From the IMG/VR virus record IMGVR_UViG_3300007734_000751, positions 1 to 64,000 of that record: a stretch of 64,000 bases of DNA; one strand, given 5' to 3'. Shown piece after piece: positions 31,914-37,378 of the stretch. This stretch comes from a virus. The position numbers were made by a program, and so were the translations under genes. Numbering within the stretch: position 1 is the first letter of the stretch; every line of letters begins with the position of its first letter. Below the pieces are notes generated by a model. It saw nothing but the letters and a program-made list of their open reading frames with translations. It searched no databases and had not been told where the DNA came from.

Positions 31914-32137
31914 TTTAACATCCCCTTCAATTCTGCCTTAACGCGCCGCGCGGTATCGCCGCGCCATGTCGAGGCGTTACATAAAAAATAGCGAACAATA
32001 CTTTCGCCGCTATCATAACCATAGGGTTGATTGATATCGTCCAGCGTCGACATAGCTTGCAGGTATGGTACCGCGCCAAAGTATGGCTTGCGCCAGTCTT
32101 GCGCTATCTCGCGCGCTATTGTTGATAGTGTTCTCAT
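31910..32137 (-). CDS. Small unknown protein
   Basis: A 75-residue protein (STIAREIAQDWRKPYFGAVP, YLQAMSTLDD, then YGYDSGESIVRYFLCNASTW). The YLxAMxxLDxI...YG.DSG..IV.YFLxNAxxWRG pattern is one I know from many phages and plasmids as an uncharacterised short protein. It overlaps the genes on both sides by four bases. Confidence 0.65.
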   Translation of the reverse strand: MRTLSTIAREIAQDWRKPYFGAVPYLQAMSTLDDINQPYGYDSGESIVRYFLCNASTWRGDTARRVKAELKGMLK

Positions 32138-32406
32138 AATATAACCCCCTCTCTTAAAGCTTGCGCCATGTCATCTTGCGCCGTGTAAGTAACGCGCCCC
32201 CTATGATCTTTTATTGGTGTTGTTTTGTATCGTGTCCCGAACAAGCGCCCGCGCTCATAGGCCCATTGATCGTTGAGCGTTTTTCCCGCGTCATAATTAA
32301 ATGGTTTACCTTCACGCGCCTCTTTAACGCCGCGATTGAATAGAGCGCTCCTCATTATAATTTTTAACGAAACGGTCTTAGTAGTAACTTGCTGTATGGT
32401 AGCCAT
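32134..32406 (-). CDS. Small unknown protein
   Basis: A 90-residue basic protein (RSALFNRGVKEAREGKPFNY, then NDQWAYERGRLFG). The FxxG...AxxGxPF......WxYERGR motif recurs in uncharacterised phage proteins. It overlaps the downstream gene by four bases and touches the upstream stop by one. Confidence 0.6.
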   Translation of the reverse strand: MATIQQVTTKTVSLKIIMRSALFNRGVKEAREGKPFNYDAGKTLNDQWAYERGRLFGTRYKTTPIKDHRGRVTYTAQDDMAQALREGVIL

Positions 32407-33176
32407 TATGCGGCCCTCCCTACGCGGAACCCGTGAAGGTTAATCACGATATCTTTAGACGATTTACTGCTATTGCCAGCGCATAGGCCGCATTTATCGC
32501 AGCTAGTGCGCGCGCCGTTTTCTTTAGCGGCAGGGCAACCAATTTCATTAGATGATTTAACGTCTTTAGATTTTTTGGCGCGGAAGGTTCGCCATCCACA
32601 AGCGCTAGCAAGTAAATGGTCTGATTCTGATTCGCAGCTAGCCATACATAGCAGCGAGAAAGCCTGAAAGCGCGGGTCGCGCCATTGGTGGCTATAGCCT
32701 GTAATCTTGGCAGCTCTTAACGTCGCGGCGCGCCATATCTGAAAAGGTATTGCGGCAGGGTCGCCATACGTGCCAAGTCTAAACGCTAGCCCTTCAAATA
32801 GCTCCGGCAATATAGCAGGGTCATAGTCTATGCCAGGGCGCGCATAGCGCTTGCGCTCATATGCGCCGTAAACGCTCACTACTGATTTAGCCACGTCAAC
32901 GTAGCATTTACCGCCCTTGAAGGGTCGCTGGGGGCAATCTCCACAAATGCTATGATCACGCCCGTCTTTAATTGCTGTAAAAGGATTAACATCGGCGCGT
33001 ATTATGAAAGTCTGAACCATTGCGCCGGTCTTAGCATTGGCGCTATTCGCGATAATGCGATTAGCTATCGCCACGATAGGCGCGCCATCGATGGCGCTTG
33101 GCCCTTCATATAATATCACGCCGGTAAATTGATTGCGCTTTATCGCTAGGCGCAAGGCGCTTGCTGTATCAATCAT
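32406..33176 (-). CDS. Cys-rich phage protein (DUF7227-like)
   Basis: A 256-residue protein, the largest of the cluster. Two Cys groups are visible: ICGDCPQRPFKGGKCYV near residue 75 and CPAAKENGARTSCDKCGLC near residue 225, both likely metal sites. Between them lie RLGTYGDPAAIP and ITGYSHQWRDPRF, typical of a phage/plasmid family I recall as DUF7227. I chose the ATG at 33176 over 33200. It is the first gene behind its own candidate promoter. Function is unknown; some relatives have been noted next to rolling-circle and phage replication genes. Confidence 0.7.
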   Translation of the reverse strand: MIDTASALRLAIKRNQFTGVILYEGPSAIDGAPIVAIANRIIANSANAKTGAMVQTFIIRADVNPFTAIKDGRDHSICGDCPQRPFKGGKCYVDVAKSVVSVYGAYERKRYARPGIDYDPAILPELFEGLAFRLGTYGDPAAIPFQIWRAATLRAAKITGYSHQWRDPRFQAFSLLCMASCESESDHLLASACGWRTFRAKKSKDVKSSNEIGCPAAKENGARTSCDKCGLCAGNSSKSSKDIVINLHGFRVGRAA

Positions 33177-33212
33177 TAGACTACCCTCATATTGAGACAA
33201 AAAGACATTAGG

Positions 33213-33240
33213 ACGTTAACACAAAATCTTTATTAGTCAA
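33213..33240 (-). promoter_or_regulatory. Candidate leftward promoter (weak -10)
   Basis: On the minus strand TTGACT (33240-33235) is followed after 16 bases by TAACGT. The 12-base block GCTATTGACTAA containing the -35 is identical to that of the stronger promoter at 33780-33807, so both may answer to the same regulator. Confidence 0.4.
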
Positions 33241-33509
33241 TAGCCTCTATTGTGATCATAGTTACGAATTTTTGATCTTTTTTCGCGCGCGACGCGTTCG
33301 CGGAATTTTGGGTTGCTATTCGTTCTCTCGCGATAGCGAACGATAAACAACGACGCGTCGCAATCCTCCTCTAGGTAAAGATCGTCGCCTCGGCGATAGC
33401 TATATGAGCTAAAGTCCGCCGACGTTAATCCTAGAGCGAACAAATCGCGGGTGTTTACCTTCAACCATCCATGACCAGGGTCAGATATAAAATCAAATGT
33501 CGTACGCAT
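33237..33509 (-). CDS. Small unknown protein (GHGWLKV type)
   Basis: A 90-residue protein with SDPGHGWLKVNTRDLFALGL, a YSYRRGDDLYLEEDCDASLF segment and a basic C-terminus (REKRSKIRNYDHNRGY). The HGWLxV...L...LG pattern is widespread in uncharacterised phage proteins. Its stop codon lies inside the next promoter. Confidence 0.6.
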   Translation of the reverse strand: MRTTFDFISDPGHGWLKVNTRDLFALGLTSADFSSYSYRRGDDLYLEEDCDASLFIVRYRERTNSNPKFRERVAREKRSKIRNYDHNRGY

Positions 33510-33547
33510 GATATTTAATCCTTTTTAGTTAGAGATTAGAGCGGCGC

Positions 33548-33745
33548 TTATGCGCGCCGCTTTCTTTTCTTTGGTGCTACGTATTGCGCCGCTTGTTGCT
33601 CATAGTGCTCGACATGTCTTTGCAATTGCTCGACCGTCGTAAAGAAAGCGCAAAAAGTCATTATGTCTTGGTTGATATTTGCGGGATGATTTTGCGCCGA
33701 TGTTAAACGCGCCATCAGTTCGGGGTTGCTTTTCCATATGGTCAT
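33548..33745 (-). CDS. Small unknown protein, first gene of the leftward cluster
   Basis: A 65-residue protein with a helical body (TTVEQLQRHVEHYEQQAAQY) and a basic tail (PKKRKRRA). It has a good ribosome site (GAGGAG, 9 bases before ATG) and lies 35 bases behind the best leftward promoter, so it should be the first product made. Function unknown; the tail suggests nucleic acid binding. Confidence 0.6.
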   Translation of the reverse strand: MTIWKSNPELMARLTSAQNHPANINQDIMTFCAFFTTVEQLQRHVEHYEQQAAQYVAPKKRKRRA

Positions 33746-33779
33746 TTTGGGTTGCTCCTCTTTGCGATTTGATGATCAT

Positions 33780-33807
33780 ATATTAGCAAAGATTTTTTGT
33801 TAGTCAA
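33780..33807 (-). promoter_or_regulatory. Leftward promoter of the small-gene cluster
   Basis: On the minus strand TTGACT (33807-33802), a 16-base spacer and TAATAT (33785-33780) give a good sigma70-type promoter. It overlaps one copy of the 17-bp direct repeat, so a protein bound there would cover the spacer. Confidence 0.65.
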
Positions 33808-33840
33808 TAGCTTTTTTGTTAAAAGCAAAGATTTTTTGTT
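33785..33840. repeat. Two 17-bp direct repeats at the leftward promoter
   Basis: AGCAAAGATTTTTTGTT occurs at 33785-33801 and again at 33824-33840, 39 bases apart, with a shortened relative between them (33809-33821). The first copy lies in the promoter spacer. They may be operator sites or bent A/T tracts. Confidence 0.65.
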
Positions 33841-33885
33841 TATTCTGGTCTTGATGGTCTTGAATGGTTAAATATATTTTAAAAA

Positions 33886-34155
33886 TGACCATGTTAAACG
33901 TGTTGAATTGGCGGGTTTTAGTGTTAAATGGTCATTATGGTCATTATTGTTTAATTCTAAGAAAAATTTATATATGTATACAAATAAAGATAGTGTGTCA
34001 CCATTCTTGGCGCGATTTTTTCCGCGTGACCATTTGACCATAATGACCAAAAGCCCCTCTTCTTTGCCGCGTTTTCTTCCCCCATGTTGACATATATGTT
34101 TACATTCATATACCAGTGTGACCTCCGACTAGTAAACGCGTGACCATAATGACCA
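33886..34155. repeat. TGACCA iteron-like clusters
   Basis: TGACCA hexamers start at 33886, 34027, 34035, 34044, 34141 and 34150, and in the other orientation at 33929 and 33938. Within groups the period is 8 or 9 bases, giving the 15-mer TGACCATAATGACCA three times (once inverted). Clustered short repeats with constant period are typical of replication initiator or repressor binding sites. Confidence 0.6.
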
Positions 34156-34200
34156 TGAGTTATGTCGACATTTGAATGACAACTTAGTTTATGTAAACAT
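34084..34200. promoter_or_regulatory. Four ATGTNNACAT palindromes, candidate operators
   Basis: Ten-base dyads lie at 34084 (ATGTTGACAT), 34096 (ATGTTTACAT), 34162 (ATGTCGACAT) and 34191 (ATGTAAACAT). A near match is at 33974. The first contains the -35 box of the rightward promoter and the second lies in its spacer, so a dimeric repressor bound there would block it. Confidence 0.6.
34087..34114 (+). promoter_or_regulatory. Candidate rightward promoter for packaging genes
   Basis: TTGACA (34087-34092), a 16-base spacer and TATACC (34109-34114) point towards the small terminase gene, leaving a leader of about 230 bases with further TGACCA and ATGTNNACAT sites. Confidence 0.5.
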
Positions 34201-34349
34201 AGTTGACAATCATTTGACTAAACGACCATGCGCGCCAATTCGACGGCATGCGACGCGACGGGGGGACTGGGCCTTGCGTGGTCTGGGAATATCTACGCAG
34301 GGATTACACAAACTTTTTTTTATTTTTAAAATATGGTAATAAAGATTCT

Positions 34350-34874
34350 ATGTTTGAAAGCTTGCCATATGAGCCTCGAAAAATAGAGGCCACAGAAAAG
34401 AATCTCGAACTAATCTACGAGGCCGCGCGCAAAGGACTTAAAGGTGACGCGTTGGCGCTAGCTGCCGGCATGATGCCGGTAGAGTATCGCCGGCTTGTGC
34501 AGTTCGACCCTATCGCTGAGTATGCGGAAACCAAAGGCCGCGCAGACGGCGAGGCTGAGATGGCGAACGTGCTCCGCACAGCCGCGTTGAACGGCGACAC
34601 TAAGGCGGCGCTTGAGATGCTCAAGCACGCGCATGGCTGGGTCGCCAAGCAGGCCGTCAGCGTAGAAGTGAACCAGACCATATCTATTACGGCGGCGCTT
34701 CAGGAGGCGCAGCAACGAGTCATCGAAGGGCAAATCATAGATGCAAACGACTATTTACAGTCCGGAGGAAGAACAGCGTTTGATGGCGACGCTGTGGAAT
34801 CCGGCGCTGAAGGACGACCCGCTGGCCTTCGTGAGATTAGCCTTCCCGTGGAAGAAGCCGAATACGCCCCTTGA
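34350..34874 (+). CDS. terS: Terminase small subunit (probable)
   Basis: A 174-residue protein. Residues ~10-55 form a helix-turn-helix-like DNA-binding start (KNLELIYEAARKGLKGDALA, then AAGMMPVEYRRLVQ), followed by a helical region (GDTKAALEMLKHAHGWVAKQ) and a C-terminal part, as in small terminase subunits that recognise the packaging site. The ATG at 34350 is preferred over one at 34248, whose extra residues are not protein-like. It precedes the large subunit and overlaps it by 134 bases in another frame, which is long; the last ~40 residues may therefore be unreliable. Confidence 0.75.
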   Translation: MFESLPYEPRKIEATEKNLELIYEAARKGLKGDALALAAGMMPVEYRRLVQFDPIAEYAETKGRADGEAEMANVLRTAALNGDTKAALEMLKHAHGWVAKQAVSVEVNQTISITAALQEAQQRVIEGQIIDANDYLQSGGRTAFDGDAVESGAEGRPAGLREISLPVEEAEYAP

Positions 34875-36267
34875 GCACTTCGAAGGCCCACGCAAATGGC
34901 AGCGCGAGGTGCTCGTTGAACTGCGCGATCACATCCACGCAAACAACGGACGAATAGACTTCGAGACGCTGCGGCTGGCGGTCAGTTCAGGACGCGGTAT
35001 CGGTAAGTCTGCGCTAGTCAGTTGGCTGACAATTTGGATGCTGACCACGCGGATCGGCTCGACGACCATCGTGTCGGCTAACTCGGAAGCGCAGCTCCGT
35101 AGCGTCACCTGGGCCGAGATAACAAAGTGGTTGAGCATGGCGATTCACAGCCACTGGTTCGAGGTATCCGCAACGCGGGTGCTACCGGCTAAGTGGATCG
35201 CGGAGTTGGTCGAACGTGATCTGAAAATGGGAACGCGCTACTGGGGCGTAGAAGGGCGGTTGTGGAGTGCGGAGAATCCTGACGCATACGCTGGTGTGCA
35301 CAACTTCGCGGGTGTCATGCTGGTATTCGATGAGGCGAGCGGAATTGATGATTCTATCTGGTCAGTTGCAGCGGGCTTTTTTACGGAAAATACCCCTAAT
35401 CGCTTTTGGTTGTGCTTCAGCAACCCCCGTCGTAACTCTGGTTACTTTTATGAGTGTTTTAACTCCAAGCGCGACTTCTGGCGAAATAAGATTGTCGATG
35501 CCCGATCTGTCGAAGGGACGGATAAAGCCGTCTACCAGCAAATCATTGACGAGTATGGGCCAGACTCCAGCGCGGCGCATGTCGAAGTCTACGGTCAGTT
35601 CCCCAACGCATCAGACGACCAGTTCATCGGAAACGCGCTGGTTGACGAGGCAATGGAACGTCCCGCTGTCGCCGACCAGTCCGCCCCCATCGTGGTCGGA
35701 GTGGATCCAGCACGCTTTGGGGCCGACGCCACCGTTATAGCCATAAGGCAGGGCAGAGACATCCTAGCCATCAAGCGCTACCGAGGCGACGACACGATGG
35801 AGGTTGTCGGTCGTGTCATCGATGTCATCGAAGAGTTCAAGCCAGCCTTGGTCGTCATCGACGAAGGCGGCTTGGGTGCGGGTGTAGTGGATCGGTTGAA
35901 GGAGCAGCGCTACAAGGTGCGCGGCGTGAACTTCGGCAATAAGAGCACGAAGCCCATGATGTATGGGAACAAGCGCGCTGAGATGTGGGGCGCGATGAAG
36001 GACTGGCTGAAGGACGCGAGCATACCGAAGGATCGCTACTTAAAATCTGACCTCATCGGGCCAATGATGAAGCCGGACTCGAAAGGCACCATATTCCTAG
36101 AGTCTAAGAAGGACATGAAAAGCAGAGGACTGGCGTCTCCAGACGCGGCGGACGCTATCGCGATAACCTTCGCATTTCCCGTAGCTAGACGCGAACAGCG
36201 AGTAGACAACACACGTCGCCTCGCGTATGGTGGCAACGCAGCCTCTTCAGGATGGATGGCAAGCTAA
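34741..36267 (+). CDS. terL: Terminase large subunit
   Basis: A 508-residue packaging motor. Residues ~82-92 hold SSGRGIGKSAL (Walker A), ~192-200 hold MLVFDEAS (Walker B), and CFSNPRRNSGYFYE lies in the coupling region. The nuclease domain shows VGVDPARFGADATVIA (~318), LVVIDEGGLGAG (~371) and PDAADAIAITFA (~466), giving the acidic active site residues. An ATG at 34783 behind GGAGGAAG would shorten the overlap with the small subunit and is a fair alternative start. It uses ATP to fill the procapsid and cuts DNA, docking on the portal. Confidence 0.93.
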   Translation: MQTTIYSPEEEQRLMATLWNPALKDDPLAFVRLAFPWKKPNTPLEHFEGPRKWQREVLVELRDHIHANNGRIDFETLRLAVSSGRGIGKSALVSWLTIWMLTTRIGSTTIVSANSEAQLRSVTWAEITKWLSMAIHSHWFEVSATRVLPAKWIAELVERDLKMGTRYWGVEGRLWSAENPDAYAGVHNFAGVMLVFDEASGIDDSIWSVAAGFFTENTPNRFWLCFSNPRRNSGYFYECFNSKRDFWRNKIVDARSVEGTDKAVYQQIIDEYGPDSSAAHVEVYGQFPNASDDQFIGNALVDEAMERPAVADQSAPIVVGVDPARFGADATVIAIRQGRDILAIKRYRGDDTMEVVGRVIDVIEEFKPALVVIDEGGLGAGVVDRLKEQRYKVRGVNFGNKSTKPMMYGNKRAEMWGAMKDWLKDASIPKDRYLKSDLIGPMMKPDSKGTIFLESKKDMKSRGLASPDAADAIAITFAFPVARREQRVDNTRRLAYGGNAASSGWMAS

Positions 36268-36518
36268 TGGTATCATTATCTGTAGGTCGTGGCGAGAAGC
36301 TATCGACGAAAGCGGGGGCTGGACTGACAGCCAAAGGCCGCGCTAAATACAATAAAGCCACTGGCAGCAAGTTAAAAGCGCCAGCTCCGAATCCTAAGAC
36401 CGAAGCAGATAAGGGCCGTAAGGCTAGTTTTTGTGCGCGCATGGGCGGCGTAGTCGCTAAGTCTAAGAACGCAGACCGCGCTAAAGCATCAATGAAAAGG
36501 TGGAACTGTGGCAAGTAA
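36267..36518 (+). CDS. DUF6321-like small protein
   Basis: An 83-residue basic protein starting on the large terminase stop (TAATG). The pattern AGLTAKGRAKYNKATGSKLK, then KGRKASFCARMGGV, matches the phage DUF6321 family as I remember it. Family members usually lie close to terminase genes; their role is unknown. The Cys, Arg and Lys content suggests DNA or RNA binding. Confidence 0.75.
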   Translation: MVSLSVGRGEKLSTKAGAGLTAKGRAKYNKATGSKLKAPAPNPKTEADKGRKASFCARMGGVVAKSKNADRAKASMKRWNCGK

Positions 36519-36657
36519 GCCAGGGCTATACGCCAACATACACGCTAAACGCGCGCGCATCGCAGCCGGATCGGGTGAGAAGATGCGTAAGGTCGGCGCT
36601 AAAGGCGCACCGACAGCGAAAGCGTTTAAAGAATCCGCTAAGACGAGGAAAAAATAA
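36508..36657 (+). CDS. Small basic phage protein
   Basis: A 49-residue protein with a GTG start at 36508 inside the end of the previous gene. PGLYANIHAKRARIAAGSGE, then KMRKVGAKGAPTAKAFKESA, is a sequence type I know from many phages beside portal genes. The stop overlaps the next ATG. It is probably a small nucleic acid-binding or virion protein. Confidence 0.7.
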   Translation: MASKPGLYANIHAKRARIAAGSGEKMRKVGAKGAPTAKAFKESAKTRKK

Positions 36658-36821
36658 TGCCTCTAGTTAAGTCCACATCTAAGAACGCCTTTCGGAAAAA
36701 TATCAAAGCTGAAGTCGCTGCCGGTAAGCCGGTCAAGCAAGCCGTTGCAATCGCGTATGCTACTAAGCGTAGCGCAGCGGCTAAGAAAGGCGGCATGAGC
36801 AAGAAAAGCGGTAAATGCTAA
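36657..36821 (+). CDS. Small basic phage protein
   Basis: A 54-residue protein starting on the previous stop (TAATG). PLVKSTSKNAFRKNIKAEVA, then AGKPVKQAVAIAYATKR, is another recurrent short phage sequence, with a Lys/Gly/Ser-rich tail. Its end overlaps the HNH gene by 7 bases. Function unknown. Confidence 0.7.
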   Translation: MPLVKSTSKNAFRKNIKAEVAAGKPVKQAVAIAYATKRSAAAKKGGMSKKSGKC

Positions 36822-37378
36822 TCTACGACGTTGGCATACCGTGCCGCAAAGGACACACAACAGGCCGATATACAGTCAGCCGCAAGTGCGTTCAATGCGC
36901 TAAAGATACGGCATTGGCGTGGAATAAAGCTAATCCTGAACGCTATAAAGAGATAAAACGTAAGTCGCGCGACCCCGAAAAAGAATCGGAAAGATATCGC
37001 AAATGGCGGCTAGAAAATCCCGATAAAGTAAAAGCCAAAAATGCTAATTGGCGTGATAAGAATTGGGATAAGTATTTAGATATATCGGCAAGTTGGAAAC
37101 GACGAAATCGCGGGCATACAAACGCTAAGACTAAAGAGCGACGACTATCTCAGATACAACGCACGCCGAAATGGCTGACAGATCAAGATTTTGCTGATAT
37201 AAAGAAATTCTATGATTTGGCCCATGAACTTTCGCAGGCTTACGGCTTTCCTTGGCATGTAGATCATATTATACCATTACAAGGTAAAACCGTTTCAGGA
37301 TTGCATGTAGTCGATAATCTCCAAGTTATTCCTGGGTCGGAAAATTCTCGAAAAGGCAATAGATTCTATGGCTGCTAG
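36815..37378 (+). CDS. HNH endonuclease
   Basis: A 187-residue protein. The C-terminal ~45 residues carry the HNH core (HVDHIIPLQGKTVSGLHVVD followed by NLQVIPGSENSRKGN): His-His pair, Asn and terminal Asn. The N-terminus has Cys residues (CRKGH, then CVQCAKD) like a small zinc knuckle, and the middle is very basic with Trp/Lys/Arg, suited to DNA. It lies between terminase and portal, where phage HNH enzymes may aid packaging cleavage; a free-standing homing enzyme is the alternative. It overlaps the portal start by 11 bases. Confidence 0.85.
   Translation: MLIYDVGIPCRKGHTTGRYTVSRKCVQCAKDTALAWNKANPERYKEIKRKSRDPEKESERYRKWRLENPDKVKAKNANWRDKNWDKYLDISASWKRRNRGHTNAKTKERRLSQIQRTPKWLTDQDFADIKKFYDLAHELSQAYGFPWHVDHIIPLQGKTVSGLHVVDNLQVIPGSENSRKGNRFYGC

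Larger units (their letters stand above)
33746..34349. other. 604-bp regulatory region without genes, candidate origin/switch
   Basis: This AT-rich stretch separates the leftward cluster from the rightward packaging genes and is the only long gap in unit 1. It holds two direct repeats, eight TGACCA hexamers in three groups, four ATGTNNACAT palindromes and promoters in both directions. Frames of about 60 codons across it lack ribosome sites and protein-like composition. No tRNA-like fold was seen. Confidence 0.7.

Noticed and set aside
33739-33744. TGGTCA at the start codon of gene 33548-33745 as part of the iteron array
   Set aside because: It is formed by the start codon and second codon (ATGACC), is isolated from the groups and shows no periodic partner.
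33868-34090. Two frames of about 60 codons, one on each strand, in the regulatory gap
   Set aside because: They lack ribosome sites and protein-like composition and are crossed by the repeat arrays, so I treat the stretch as noncoding.
36815-37378. Intron or intein homing insertion for the HNH gene
   Set aside because: The gene overlaps intact genes on both sides with normal phage spacing, and neither terminase nor portal is interrupted.
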